Assembly: GCA_019429465.1 (NCBI GenBank) | Contig: JAHYIV010000013.1 | Span: forward strand, 1-64,000 | Direction: 5' to 3' | Source: Desulfoarculaceae bacterium | Lineage (GTDB): Bacteria; Desulfobacterota; Desulfobulbia; Desulfobulbales; Desulfocapsaceae | Length of the DNA stretch: 64,000 nt | Part shown: positions 1-9,340 of the stretch, piece by piece | How the letters are laid out: each line of letters begins with the position of its first letter | Position numbering within the stretch: position 1 is the stretch's first letter | The notes under the pieces: generated by a model | Database searches by the model: none | What the model was told of the DNA's origin: nothing | The model's input: the letters and a program-made list of their open reading frames with translations, nothing else | Translations under genes and position numbers: made by a program

Positions 1-1745
1 AATTCAGATCAAAAGTGGCACCAGCACTCGCCCTCTTCCTTCTCTCCCTTGTTCTTCTCTCCTGCACTCCGTTGACCGCGGAACCGGAGCAGGCAACAGC
101 AGAGGCTGCAAAACCTGTTATTCAGGACATGACGCCTCCAGCCCTGCCCGTTCGCTACCAGACAGCCTCGTACCTGGTTGATGCAGCCGACAGAGACGAA
201 CTGGACAGCCAGGCCGACGATGTTGTGCTTAAGGTAGGAGCCAATATTACTTCTAAAATCCCCGTACCTCTCAGGGAAATCATGAAACCCCTGGCCAGCC
301 AGAAGAAATTTAATATCTCTTGGGCCCCAGATGTCAATCAAGAGGTATATGTGGATGTGGATATTAAAGCCGATGATGACTTTTATAAGGCCATTGACCA
401 ACTCTTACGCCAGGTCGAATACTTCTACGAGATCCAGGGAAGTACCCTGGTCATCAAATACCGGGAGACCAAACAGTTTCATATTGCCATGCCCTTTACC
501 AAACAGGACTTCAAGTATGCAACTGGGGGTGATCTCCTTGGCGGCAAGATTGGCGGCGAAGATGTGTCGGATAATATTGAAGGACTGATCAAACTCACGA
601 GTGGACAAACACCGGAAACGCAAAACATTTTTGACAGTTGGGAAAACATCAAACTCAATCTGGACACTATCCTTAACATCAAGTCCACTCGTAGAGAGAA
701 GGAATCTGGAGCAAAAGACGCTAAAACAACGAAGACCACCACAAACAAAGAAGGTGAAAGAGTAACATCGACAACAGGCGAACCCGATGATAATGAATTA
801 AGGGTTAGACGCCTAGAAATAGAGAAAAAAGCCGGTGCGGAAATTGACGAAAGAATGTCTGAAGCATCAGGCTCTTATTATATTGACAAACCAGTTGGTT
901 TAATAACGGTGACCGCCCCGCGTCACGTCCTTCAAAAAGTTGAATCCTATATCACTGCACTGCAAAACGAAATCTATAAACAGATCTCCATTGAGGCCAA
1001 GATCATTGAAGTCGAACTATCCGACAGTTCCTCCATCGGCATTAACTGGACTCAAGTCCTGAGTGGCCTTAAGATTGATGGGTCTGTTGAATTTGGAACT
1101 GGGGGAAACATCTTCCAATGGAATCCCATAAGCGGCGCCACCACTGATTCACGCTTAGTTTCTGATGTCAGTATCAATCCCGCTAATTTCACATTATTTC
1201 TCAACGCCCTCAAAACCCAGGGCAATACCAAGGTCCTCTCCAATCCCAAAATCAGCGTCCTCAATGGCCAGCCTGCCCTGATTACAGTAGGCCGTAACAT
1301 AACATATATTAAAAGAATTACAGTTAGACCAGGCGAAGACGGAGCACCTCCAACCTACGCAGCCGAACCGGCCAGTGTCCTTTCTGGTGTTGGTTTAACC
1401 TTAATAGCCACCATTCTTAACAATAACGAAATTGTCATGAACCTGGTACCGGTCACCTCAGAGGTACAGGTGGATGAAAATGATGAGATCAGATATAAAA
1501 CATTAGCAGACGGTAATCAAATAGGCGTACCCATTGTCAATGTCCGCGAGATGAGCACCATGGTCCGGGTCAAGGACGGAGAGATGCTGGTCATCGGCGG
1601 TCTTATCAGTGATATGAACAGCGAGGCAGGTAACTTTGCCCCCGTTCTTGGCGACATCCCCTTGGTCAAATATCTTTTCGGTCATGAAAAGAAGATTAAA
1701 AACAAACGTGAGCTGATTATCCTGTTAAAACCCCGGATAATCTAA
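1..1745 (+). CDS. mshL: Secretin of the MshL/PilQ type (type IV pilus or type II-like outer-membrane pore), 5' end cut by window edge
   Basis: This is the outer-membrane secretin subunit of a type IV pilus (MSHA-like) or related secretion machine. The reading frame is already open at the left edge, so the true start lies just outside; the GTG at 15 is internal to what looks like a lipoprotein signal peptide with the lipobox LLSC around residue 17 counted from that GTG. After it come a low-complexity segment, an STN/N0-like domain (about residues 80-150), a charged low-complexity insert rich in Lys and Thr (about 225-260), and the C-terminal secretin beta-domain with the VLSNPKISVLNG stretch, the VNVREMST strand and the ending ELIILLKPRII, all typical of the family. 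The next gene is a lipoprotein 51 bp downstream. PilQ or GspD are less likely because the protein is short and lipidated. The family is certain, the exact subfamily moderately so. Confidence 0.85.
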   Translation, partial: FRSKVAPALALFLLSLVLLSCTPLTAEPEQATAEAAKPVIQDMTPPALPVRYQTASYLVDAADRDELDSQADDVVLKVGANITSKIPVPLREIMKPLASQKKFNISWAPDVNQEVYVDVDIKADDDFYKAIDQLLRQVEYFYEIQGSTLVIKYRETKQFHIAMPFTKQDFKYATGGDLLGGKIGGEDVSDNIEGLIKLTSGQTPETQNIFDSWENIKLNLDTILNIKSTRREKESGAKDAKTTKTTTNKEGERVTSTTGEPDDNELRVRRLEIEKKAGAEIDERMSEASGSYYIDKPVGLITVTAPRHVLQKVESYITALQNEIYKQISIEAKIIEVELSDSSSIGINWTQVLSGLKIDGSVEFGTGGNIFQWNPISGATTDSRLVSDVSINPANFTLFLNALKTQGNTKVLSNPKISVLNGQPALITVGRNITYIKRITVRPGEDGAPPTYAAEPASVLSGVGLTLIATILNNNEIVMNLVPVTSEVQVDENDEIRYKTLADGNQIGVPIVNVREMSTMVRVKDGEMLVIGGLISDMNSEAGNFAPVLGDIPLVKYLFGHEKKIKNKRELIILLKPRII

Positions 1746-1796
1746 TTATTTTTTTACAAAAATCAGAAAACAATACCTTTGTACAGGGAGAGAATT

Positions 1797-2717
1797 ATGA
1801 AGAGGTTGCACTACGCACTGGTCGGCCTGATGCTTCTGCTGCTTAGCGGCTGCGGACAAACTGTGATTGAGACCCTCAAGGTCCCGCAGGCATCAGGCCC
1901 CTATGCCGCTGGCCAGGGGAGAACGATCGTCATCCTGCCCTTTGCTGATTACAGCAATGCCGACTCACTGGCTGCGGCCCATCGGCGTGATATGGCCATC
2001 ACCGAATCCCTGACCGACCGGTTGGTGGCCAATGGCTTCAATCTTCCCATCCAGGAAGACGTTTTCGCCTACATGGTCAATCAGTCTATCATCAGCCTGG
2101 TCCCCTATGAGCAGAACACTTCGCTGTCACTGAACAATGAACTGAGCGGTGAATGGTCGGAGGTGATGAAAGATCGGCTCCGTGGCTATATCGCCGAGCA
2201 ACAGGTCCAACGCTCCAATCAGTCGCTCGGCAGTCCCGGCACCCATAGCCTGACGCCACAGACGGTCGCCAAGATTGGTCGAAAATTTCAGGCTGACTAT
2301 ATCGTTCGTGGCCGTATCCTTGAATTCAAGACGCGGCAGGAACATACCTGGGAACCTTGGAAGAGGGGTATCCTGCCATTTATATTTGGAACAAATGACC
2401 AACTTTTCCTCGGTTTCGCACGAACAGACCAATATGACTTTTGGAATGACATGAGGGCAGACGGTTTTCTCGGTTTGCTTGATTACAGCAGAGATGAGCA
2501 GGAATACTCAAGTGGTCAATTGGATCAGGCCGTAGTGCAAATCCGTATCTGGGTGCAGGAAGCAGCCACCGGCAATGTGATCTGGACCAATAGAATTGAT
2601 GTTAAGTCCTCTCCAAAATCAATGTGGGCTGACAAACAACACGATGCCCTTTTTGAACAGTCCATTGAGACAGGCGTTACCACCCTGGTGGACAACTTTA
2701 TATACACCGGTCTGTAG
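1797..2717 (+). CDS. Predicted outer-membrane/periplasmic lipoprotein, possibly pilus-associated
   Basis: A 306-residue protein with a lipoprotein signal peptide (MKRLHY..., lipobox LSGC). I start it at the ATG at 1797 because a GGAGAG ribosome binding site sits just before it and the lipoprotein signal begins there; an in-frame ATG at 1779 would add six charged residues in front of the signal. The mature part has the look of a periplasmic assembly lipoprotein: an early IVILPFADYS strand and a later ADYIVRGRILEF segment, as in proteins related to the CsgG/LpoB-like fold that build on a conserved ILPF strand. Its position directly behind a secretin suggests a role in secretin or pilus assembly, which is inference. 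No specific family is recognised with confidence. Confidence 0.75.
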   Translation: MKRLHYALVGLMLLLLSGCGQTVIETLKVPQASGPYAAGQGRTIVILPFADYSNADSLAAAHRRDMAITESLTDRLVANGFNLPIQEDVFAYMVNQSIISLVPYEQNTSLSLNNELSGEWSEVMKDRLRGYIAEQQVQRSNQSLGSPGTHSLTPQTVAKIGRKFQADYIVRGRILEFKTRQEHTWEPWKRGILPFIFGTNDQLFLGFARTDQYDFWNDMRADGFLGLLDYSRDEQEYSSGQLDQAVVQIRIWVQEAATGNVIWTNRIDVKSSPKSMWADKQHDALFEQSIETGVTTLVDNFIYTGL

Positions 2718-2807
2718 GAGAAGATTGCGTCAAGTTCCAGGGGAGCAGAGCCACCAGGTAAAATCTTCCGGGGAAGTGACCAGTGGGCAAGGGACATCGT
2801 CTTTGCG

Positions 2808-2942
2808 AGCGGCAGCGAAGCAATCCAGAGAGATCCCGGCACGTCTCTGCGAACGACGGGGGTGAAGTAACGCAGGAGGTCTTAGTGACCGTGGCCCCAC
2901 ACCTCTCTGGACTGCCACGTTGCTGCGCGCCTCGCAGTGACG
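2808..2942. repeat. Imperfect inverted repeat of the dispersed REP-like type
   Basis: The left arm (TGCGAGCGGCAGCGAAGCAA and following) and the right arm ending CGCGCCTCGCAGTGACGG are imperfectly complementary. The layout (a GCGAAGCAATCC-type arm, a spacer, then a reverse arm ending in CAGTGACG) resembles a palindromic intergenic repeat found in many sequenced bacteria. It lies in the convergent gap between the lipoprotein gene and secB. No gene is seen here. Confidence 0.5.
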
Positions 2943-3055
2943 GGTGGAGGAACAAAAAAAGATGCGGCTCTTTTGGCGTTTACACAGGTCCTGTCGGGGC
3001 GACCAGCCGGATTGACCCGACAATCAAATCAGACACCAACGTTGCCCGGCAATAA

Positions 3056-3102
3056 CGACTAAGGCCCTTATTCCCCCTACTTGGGAATAAGGGCCTTAGT
3101 CG
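3056..3102. terminator. Perfect 20-bp hairpin between convergent genes
   Basis: Positions 3056-3075 and 3083-3102 are exact reverse complements (20 bp) around a 7-nt loop. It sits between the converging lipoprotein gene and secB. There is no clean T run directly after the stem on either strand, so it may act as a bidirectional terminator or simply be a palindromic repeat. Confidence 0.5.
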
Positions 3103-3118
3103 TCTAAGCCGCTGTAAA

Positions 3119-3258
3119 AAAAATAACATGGCCATCTAAGTGCCCGAAGCGGCATAAGGAGCCGGTCGCTCCTACGCGGTCCATGGCGCTCGCGACACTG
3201 GGCCATCCCTGGCCTGCGTAACGAAATAGATACAAATGGCCATGTTATTTCGTAACGG
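3119..3258. repeat. Dispersed palindromic repeat with AACATGGCCAT arms
   Basis: AAATAACATGGCCAT near 3121 is mirrored by ATGGCCATGTTATTT at 3236-3250, and within the right part CGTAACGAAATA (3217-3228) faces TATTTCGTAACG (3246-3257). The right arm is closely matched, in reverse complement, by 27150-27183. No coding function is seen. Confidence 0.5.
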
Positions 3259-3287
3259 CTCCTAAAGAACCAGGAGCCGGGAGCTTA

Positions 3288-3773
3288 TCAATTCTCCTGC
3301 TGGGCCAGATCATCCTTCTGTTTCTTGGAATTCTGATACAGCCCCATAAAATTGATCGGCTCCATCAGAAAGGGAACAAAACCGCCATCGACTGACATCT
3401 GACTGACAATCTGGCGGGTGAAGGGAAAGAGCAGGGTGGGACAATCGACCCCGAGGACCATCTCCAGATGTTCTTCCGGGATGTTTTTCAGCAGATAGGC
3501 AGCCGCGTGTTCAATCTCCATGATAAACATGGTTTTATCATCGTTGCCCTTGTCAACAATCTTGGCCGTGATCTGCAGACTGACCTCATAATGATCATCA
3601 CCCAGTTTCCGGTGATTTAATTTCAGATTCACATCCACCTTGGGTTCTGAGTTCTGCAGACGGTACACCTCAGGGGCATTCGGATTTTCAAAGGAAAAAT
3701 CTTTGATATACATCTTCTGCATCCGGAAAACCGGACTCTCACTACCACCATTATTCTCTTTTTCTTCAGTCAT
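3288..3773 (-). CDS. secB: Protein-export chaperone SecB
   Basis: SecB is the cytoplasmic tetrameric chaperone that keeps preproteins unfolded and delivers them to SecA. The 161-residue product carries the typical family stretches: an early YIKDFSFENPNAP, the DVNLKL and YEVSLQITA strands, EIEHAAAY, and the PTLLFPFTRQIVS plus GGFVPFLMEPINF helices near the C-terminus. I chose the ATG at 3773 (MTEEKENN) because the family starts there and a purine-rich AGGGTTGG precedes it; the frame stays open to 3824 without a supporting ribosome site. It lies 137 bp downstream of uvrA on the same strand. Its substrates here would include the many exported cytochromes and barrels, which is inference. Confidence 0.96.
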   Translation of the reverse strand: MTEEKENNGGSESPVFRMQKMYIKDFSFENPNAPEVYRLQNSEPKVDVNLKLNHRKLGDDHYEVSLQITAKIVDKGNDDKTMFIMEIEHAAAYLLKNIPEEHLEMVLGVDCPTLLFPFTRQIVSQMSVDGGFVPFLMEPINFMGLYQNSKKQKDDLAQQEN

Positions 3774-3910
3774 TATTCCAACCCTTTTTAATAAAAAAAA
3801 TTCATTTCGCATCGTCTGATGCATTCATAAAAACCAATTAGAAGACACTACTTTAAAGCAAACAGAGAGAGGACGCAAAGAAAAAGCTGCCCTCCACCCT
3901 TATTTCAGCT

Positions 3911-6766
3911 TCATCCCACCCTCTTTCTTTCGGCCTCCAACACCTGCCCTAAAAACATGCCGGTGTATGAGCTCTTCTCCTCCGCTACCTCCTCGGGAGT
4001 GCCGCAGACTACAATCCTGCCCCCCATATCACCGCCCTCAGGCCCCACATCAATGATCCAGTCGGCAGTTTTAATCACGTCCAGATTGTGTTCGATAACC
4101 ACCACCGTATTGCCATGATCCACCAGACGACCGAGGACAGCCAGCAGATGCTGGATATCTGCCGGATGGAGGCCTGTTGTCGGCTCATCCAGGATATACA
4201 AGGTTCTGCCGCTGGGTCGTCCTGACAACTCCTTGGCCAGCTTGACCCTCTGGGCCTCACCGCCGGACAGGGTTACCGAAGACTGGCCAAGGGTGATATA
4301 GGCAAGCCCCACATCAAACAGGGTCTGCAGGCGGTTTTTCAGCGGCGGAATATTCTGGAAAAAGGCCAGCGCCTCTTCCACGGTCATGGAGAGGACATCA
4401 TGAATGTTTCTATCACGATACCTGATATCGAGCGTTTCCTGATTATAGCGCTTCCCCTTACAGGATTCGCAGATCACATAGATATCAGGGAGAAAGTGCA
4501 TGGCAATCTTATTAACGCCCTCGCCTTCACAGGCCTCACAGCGGCCGCCCTTCATGTTGAAGCTGAACTGGCCCAGCTTATACCCTCTGGCGCGTGATTC
4601 CGGCAGTCTGGCAAAAAGCTCGCGCACCGGGGTAAAGACTCCGGTATAGGTCGCCGGGTTGGACCGGGGAGTCCTGCCGATGGGGCTCTGATCAATATCG
4701 ACAATCTTGTCGACACTCTCCAGGCCGGACAAAACGGCCCCGTCAATCTCCACCTTGGACACCCTCTGTTCCAGCCCCTTGCGGGCCATCCGAAACAAGG
4801 TCTCCATGACCAGAGAACTCTTGCCTGAGCCGGAGACCCCGGTGACACAGCTCATCACCCCCAGGGGGAAGGCGACCTCAACCTGCTTCAGATTATTCAC
4901 CGATGCATTCTTCAGCAGGAGATTATCCTGTTTCCCTTTGCGGACGCGTCTTCTTTTGGCCGGCTGCTCAATCATCAACCTGCCTGACAGATAGGCCCCG
5001 GTAAGAGAGCGTTCACAGTCCAGGAGCCCGGGAATCTTACCATTATAGACCACCTCTCCCCCATGGACACCGGCACCAGGCCCCATATCGAGCACATGAT
5101 CAGCGGCCAGAATGGTATCGGTATCGTGCTCAACGACAATGACGCTGTTACCGAGATCACGCAATTCCATCAGCGTATTAATGAGTTTTTGATTATCACG
5201 CTGATGGAGCCCGATACTCGGTTCATCGAGGATATAGAGGACCCCGGCCAGACGGGAGCCGATCTGGGAGGCCAGCCTGATCCGTTGCGCCTCGCCTCCA
5301 GATAAGGTCCCGGAACGTCTGGCCAGCGACAGATAGCCCAGTCCCACATCTTCAAGGAAAGAAAGACGGTCGACAATCTCTTTGAGTACCGGCTGGCCAA
5401 TCTGGCGCTCCCTTTCGCTGAGCGGCAAAAGAGGGATCTCATGGAGCAGGGCATCAATCGACAGGCAGGTCAGTTCATAGATCGACCATCTGCCGATCCT
5501 TACCGCCAGGGCCTCAGGGCGCAGGCGGGCGCCATGGCAGCGGGGACAGGTCTGTTCATTCATATAGCGGCCCAGTTCCTCACGCACCATCACCGACTGG
5601 GTCTCATGATAACGACGATCGAGCTGGGGGATAACCCCTTCAAAACTCTGCTCGGACTGCATCGTTCTTTTGCCTTTCTGATAGTGGAAGGGGATCTCCT
5701 CCCGGCCTGAACCATAGAGTATGATCTCCTGAATCCCGGGCGCCAGTTTTTTAAAAGGCGCTGCCATGGAAAAGTGATAATGAGTGGCCAGTGCCGCCAG
5801 CATCTGACCGGAATAGGAGCTCTCAATCCTTTTCCCCCAGGGGGCGATGGCTCCATCAAGCAGACTCAAGGCCGGATCAGGAATAAGAAGATCCCGATCA
5901 AAAAACTGTTTGACGCCCAGGCCGCTGCACTCCTCACAGGCACCCTGCGGATTATTAAAGGAGAAAAGCTGGGTGGAAAGAGTCGGCATGGAGAGGCCGC
6001 AGCTATGACAGGCGGCAAGCTCGCTGAACAACTGTTCCCTGTCCTCATCGAGGAACTGGACAACTAAGGATCCCTCAGTCAACCTGACCGCCGTGGCTAC
6101 CGAATCCGAGAGGCGGCGGCGGATTGATTGCTTCAGCACCAGCCTGTCAACCACCACCTCGATCGAATGACGCTGGTTTTTGTCAAGGGCCTCCACCTCA
6201 TCCGCATGGAGGACATCTCCATCAACCCTGACCCTGACAAAGCCCTCTTTGCGGATACGAGCCAGGACCTGTTCGTGCCGTCCCTTTTTATTGACCACCA
6301 GTGGCGCCAGGAGCAGCACCTTTGTCCCTTCCGGCCAGGCCAGCAGGCCAAGAACCATCTCTTCGATCGATTGCGAGCGGATCGGCTCGCCACACTGAGG
6401 GCAACAGGGCTGGCCACAGCGGGCAAAAAGCAGACGCAGGTGATCGTAAATCTCGGTGACCGTGCCGACAGTTGAACGCGGGTTCTTGCTGGTGGTCTTC
6501 TGTTCAATCGATACCGCAGGCGATAACCCCTCCAGGGAATCGACATCAGGTTTATCCATCTGGCCGAGAAACTGTCTGGCATAGGTGGACAACGATTCCA
6601 CATAGCGGCGCTGTCCTTCAGCGTACAGGGTGTCAAAGGCCAGGGTAGACTTGCCGGAGCCGGAAAGCCCGGTAAAGACCACCAGACTGTTCCGGGGCAG
6701 ATCGACATCAATATTTTTCAGATTATGCATCCGCGCCCCGCGGATACTCAAAGTCTGTGGTTCCAT
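3911..6766 (-). CDS. uvrA: Excinuclease ABC subunit A (UvrA)
   Basis: UvrA is the damage-recognition ATPase of nucleotide excision repair; it dimerises, loads UvrB on damaged DNA and leaves. The 951-residue protein has the full family layout: first Walker [10 protein letters not shown] near residue 33, a UvrB-binding and zinc module with CPQCG pairs, a CHSCG...CEECSG zinc region, the first LSGGEAQRI signature near 490, the second Walker [10 protein letters not shown] near 640, a second zinc finger (CEACEGEG ... [10 protein letters not shown]) near 740-770, and the second [12 protein letters not shown]. Its length matches the usual 940-960. No SOS box was recognised upstream. It is monocistronic or read through into secB. 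Confidence 0.98.
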   Translation of the reverse strand: MEPQTLSIRGARMHNLKNIDVDLPRNSLVVFTGLSGSGKSTLAFDTLYAEGQRRYVESLSTYARQFLGQMDKPDVDSLEGLSPAVSIEQKTTSKNPRSTVGTVTEIYDHLRLLFARCGQPCCPQCGEPIRSQSIEEMVLGLLAWPEGTKVLLLAPLVVNKKGRHEQVLARIRKEGFVRVRVDGDVLHADEVEALDKNQRHSIEVVVDRLVLKQSIRRRLSDSVATAVRLTEGSLVVQFLDEDREQLFSELAACHSCGLSMPTLSTQLFSFNNPQGACEECSGLGVKQFFDRDLLIPDPALSLLDGAIAPWGKRIESSYSGQMLAALATHYHFSMAAPFKKLAPGIQEIILYGSGREEIPFHYQKGKRTMQSEQSFEGVIPQLDRRYHETQSVMVREELGRYMNEQTCPRCHGARLRPEALAVRIGRWSIYELTCLSIDALLHEIPLLPLSERERQIGQPVLKEIVDRLSFLEDVGLGYLSLARRSGTLSGGEAQRIRLASQIGSRLAGVLYILDEPSIGLHQRDNQKLINTLMELRDLGNSVIVVEHDTDTILAADHVLDMGPGAGVHGGEVVYNGKIPGLLDCERSLTGAYLSGRLMIEQPAKRRRVRKGKQDNLLLKNASVNNLKQVEVAFPLGVMSCVTGVSGSGKSSLVMETLFRMARKGLEQRVSKVEIDGAVLSGLESVDKIVDIDQSPIGRTPRSNPATYTGVFTPVRELFARLPESRARGYKLGQFSFNMKGGRCEACEGEGVNKIAMHFLPDIYVICESCKGKRYNQETLDIRYRDRNIHDVLSMTVEEALAFFQNIPPLKNRLQTLFDVGLAYITLGQSSVTLSGGEAQRVKLAKELSGRPSGRTLYILDEPTTGLHPADIQHLLAVLGRLVDHGNTVVVIEHNLDVIKTADWIIDVGPEGGDMGGRIVVCGTPEEVAEEKSSYTGMFLGQVLEAERKRVG

Positions 6767-6796
6767 GAAAGATCAACCAGGAAGAATGAAAGACTG

Positions 6797-6865
6797 ATCT
6801 CACGCAGAGACACTGAGAAGAACAAAAAAAAATCTTTTCTCTGCGCCTCAGCGTCTCTGCGCGAG
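6797..6865. repeat. Dispersed inverted repeat of the CACGCAGAG type, copy A
   Basis: CTCACGCAGAGACACTGAG at the left is mirrored by CTCAGCGTCTCTGCGCGAG at the right around an A/T-rich centre. A second copy with the same ends lies at 30806-30879. Both sit directly upstream of genes (uvrA here, the radical SAM fusion there). Such elements are known from many unrelated bacteria. Confidence 0.6.
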
Positions 6866-6921
6866 CCTTATGTGATTACAGCTTGTGATTACAAAAACTT
6901 ATATATATTGTTACCAACAAT

Positions 6922-7338
6922 TCAGACAGACCCGAACTGCATATGATCCACCTTGATACAGCGATCCATGATAACAATCAGCCCGGCCTTTTCTGCCAGG
7001 TCTGCCGCTTCTCTGTTGATAACTCCCTGCTGCATCCAGACCACTTTTGCCTTGATGGCAATCGCCTCCTCAACCACGGGCAGCACCTCCTCTGAGCGCC
7101 TGAAGATATCCACCACATCAACAGACTCAGGAATAGAGGCAAGATCGGGGTAACATTTAAGCCCACAGATCTCGCTATGACCTGGATTGACCGGGATCAC
7201 CCGGAATCCGGCCTGTATCAGATAGCAGCCCACCAGATTACTGGGCCGACTCTCTTTGGGCGAAAAACCGACGACGGCGATGGTTCTGGCGGTATGCAAT
7301 ACCTTTTTCACAACAGCAAGCAAAGGTGGATTAGACAT
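6922..7338 (-). CDS. CoA-binding domain protein (YccU family)
   Basis: A 138-residue single-domain Rossmann protein of the CoA-binding family also found at the N-terminus of ADP-forming acyl-CoA synthetases. Visible family features are TIAVVGFSPKESRPSN at the nucleotide loop, VIPVNPG, the ESVDVVDIFRRSEEV strand-helix, and VVWMQQGVIN followed by the closing IVIMDRCIKVDH. Members of this stand-alone family bind CoA in crystal structures but their cellular role is not settled, so I do not assign a reaction. It is transcribed in the same direction as uvrA, 155 bp upstream of it, with a dispersed repeat in between. Confidence 0.88.
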   Translation of the reverse strand: MSNPPLLAVVKKVLHTARTIAVVGFSPKESRPSNLVGCYLIQAGFRVIPVNPGHSEICGLKCYPDLASIPESVDVVDIFRRSEEVLPVVEEAIAIKAKVVWMQQGVINREAADLAEKAGLIVIMDRCIKVDHMQFGSV

Positions 7339-7353
7339 ATCAGATCACGGTAA

Positions 7354-7531
7354 GGGCCCGTCCGCCAACAACCTGAACAAAATTGCGCTCAGATTTGGGT
7401 CAGATTTGATTGCGGCGATTGAGCAAAACCGCAGACGTAGCAGGGCTACGTTGAGGATTTTGTGATTGAGCCGCAGCCAAAGATGACCTAAAGATGAGAT
7501 GCAATTGTGTAGGTTATTGGCGGACGAGCCC
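7354..7531. repeat. Structured repeat element with conserved core and locus-specific arms, copy 1
   Basis: A 178-bp unit bounded by inverted arms (7354-7374 and 7511-7531, 19 of 21 pairs). Its interior is closely related to 19859-20025, which has entirely different arms. Both cores contain CGATTGAG, AAAACCGCAG, a small hairpin (ACGTAGC/GCTACGT here) and TGAGGATTTTG. The hairpin changes in a compensatory way between copies. It lies between the CoA-binding gene and glyQ. See findings. Confidence 0.75.
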
Positions 7532-7790
7532 ATAATAGAAAGAATAGAAAGCACTGCATCTCTGCATCTCCAGGCGATAAAAAATATTACAAGACAACAA
7601 GTTACACATATCAACAATGAATAGTTCCTAAATAACATCTGGATTTTTAACAGGAGCAAGCCCTTTTGCGAGAAAAGGATTTACCACTTATACAGGCTGT
7701 GGTATTTTAACCCTTTATTATCACAGGCTGAAAGAAAAAATAAACGGGTGAATACTCTTCTCCTCTTTTCCCAAAACTGAAGGAACTTCC

Positions 7791-8672
7791 ATGAATTTTC
7801 AAGATATCATCCTGGAGCTGAACCATTACTGGGCAGATCAGGGATGCGTCATTCAACAACCCTATGACATGGAGGTCGGGGCCGGAACATTTCATCCAGC
7901 CACCCTGCTCCGCTCGCTGGGACCTGAGCCCTGGAGGGCTGCCTATCCGCAGCCATCAAGACGTCCGACCGATGGCCGTTATGGCAACAATCCGAACCGC
8001 CTGCAACATTATTATCAATACCAGGTCGTCCTCAAGCCATCTCCCCTTGATGTCCAGGAGCTCTATCTGACCAGCCTGAAACGTTTTGGTCTCAATCCAC
8101 TCGAACACGATATCCGTTTCGTTGAAGATGACTGGGAATCGCCGACATTAGGGGCCTGGGGTCTGGGCTGGGAGGTCTGGCTCGATGGCATGGAGGTAAC
8201 CCAGTTCACCTATTTTCAACAGGCAGGTTCCATTGATCTGTCCCCGACCACCGTAGAGATCACGTATGGTCTGGAACGACTCGCCATGTACCTCCAGGGC
8301 GTTGACAGTGTTTATGACATTGCCTGGAACGATAGTGTCACTTATGGTGAAATCTTTCACCAGGCAGAGGTTGAATTCTCCACCTTTAATTTTGAAGAAG
8401 CTAATGTGGAGAGATTGGTTTCCTTCTTTGACATCTACGAACAGGAAGCGCTCAAGCTCCTGGAGAAAAGACTTATCCTGCCGGCCTATGACTACTGCCT
8501 GAAATGCTCGCACACCTTCAATCTCCTGGATGCGCGCAAGGCCATAAGCGTTTCAGAACGGACACGCTATATCGGCAGGATCAGAAATATTGCCAGAAAG
8601 GTGGCGGAACAGTATGTCATGCAAAGGGCAGAAATGGGACACCCGTTGATCAAGACAGGACAGGCCGCATAA
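7791..8672 (+). CDS. glyQ: Glycyl-tRNA synthetase alpha subunit
   Basis: Catalytic alpha subunit of the alpha2beta2 glycyl-tRNA synthetase, which charges tRNA-Gly in the cytoplasm. The 293-residue product is collinear with the family: [18 protein letters not shown] at the start, the [15 protein letters not shown] motif 2 region, [43 protein letters not shown] and the [12 protein letters not shown] motif 3. A GAAGGAA ribosome site precedes the ATG. The beta subunit gene glyS, which often follows directly, is not here; selC follows on the other strand instead. Confidence 0.98.
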   Translation: MNFQDIILELNHYWADQGCVIQQPYDMEVGAGTFHPATLLRSLGPEPWRAAYPQPSRRPTDGRYGNNPNRLQHYYQYQVVLKPSPLDVQELYLTSLKRFGLNPLEHDIRFVEDDWESPTLGAWGLGWEVWLDGMEVTQFTYFQQAGSIDLSPTTVEITYGLERLAMYLQGVDSVYDIAWNDSVTYGEIFHQAEVEFSTFNFEEANVERLVSFFDIYEQEALKLLEKRLILPAYDYCLKCSHTFNLLDARKAISVSERTRYIGRIRNIARKVAEQYVMQRAEMGHPLIKTGQAA

Positions 8673-8710
8673 GGGAAGTTATGCACTCTGTCGTAACGGC
8701 TCCTCAAGGA

Positions 8711-8808
8711 TGGCGGAAGTGCATGGGAATCGAACCCACCTGCCAGGCTATTAACCCGACACACCGGATTTGAAGTCCGGGAGGGCCACCAGTACCCTGC
8801 CCACTTCC
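8711..8808 (-). tRNA. selC: tRNA-Sec (anticodon TCA), selC
   Basis: The minus strand reads GGAAGTGGGC... with the acceptor arm closed by CACTTCC, then G and an encoded CCA (8711-8713). The anticodon arm CCGGACTTCAAATCCGG has the TCA anticodon (8771-8773). The 98-nt length, the long variable arm and the long acceptor stem fit a bacterial selenocysteine tRNA. This shows that the organism decodes some UGA codons as selenocysteine. selA, selB and selD are not in the window. Confidence 0.95.
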
Positions 8809-8965
8809 ACAGCATTTTTTTACAAAAGTCAAATAAACAGTAATAGATATTGACCTCGAAAACAACTTTTTATTATACTTCTTCTTTCTTTACAAAACTA
8901 CAAACAACAACCTCAAGAGTTATTCTCTCTCCAACAATAATCCGAGAAACAAAAATACAAACGCC

Positions 8966-9322
8966 ATGCAATGTGAAAGACTAATAAAACAAACAAAGAC
9001 TTGGTTCCTTCATGTCCAGAATGAGACCATGGCTCCGGCCCGCATGATCAGCTTTATCGAAAATCACGCCAGCCATTGTGCTATCTGCCTGGCCGATCCC
9101 GACCTGCAGGAAGAAATTTCCAGAATATCAGAAATTGTTCTTCCAGAATCCAAGATTCCAAAAGCAGTACGTCAGCATCAGGAACAGACTGCAGAAGATG
9201 AATCAGAGGATGAGGAAAAAGGCACGGAAGACACGGAAGAAGAAGGGGAGGAAGAGGAAGAAGAAAAGGAGGATGAGGATGAGGATGAGGAGGAGGTTTT
9301 TGACAATGACGACGAGACCTAG
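8966..9322 (+). CDS. Small protein with acidic C-terminal tail, function unknown
   Basis: A 118-residue protein I do not recognise. Residues 1-70 look like a folded domain with several Cys/His (CERL near the start, HASHCAIC around residues 34-40), and the last 45 residues are almost only Glu and Asp, ending in a run such as EDEDEDEEEVF. The early HCAIC motif could bind metal or haem loosely, but CxxCH is not present. The start at 8966 lacks a good ribosome site; an ATG at 9029 is an alternative that would still keep the HCAIC motif. It lies between selC and a convergent DNA ligase gene. The acidic tail makes shadow frames on both strands look long. Confidence 0.55.
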   Translation: MQCERLIKQTKTWFLHVQNETMAPARMISFIENHASHCAICLADPDLQEEISRISEIVLPESKIPKAVRQHQEQTAEDESEDEEKGTEDTEEEGEEEEEEKEDEDEDEEEVFDNDDET

Positions 9323-9340
9323 AAGCCGCAACGAAAACTC

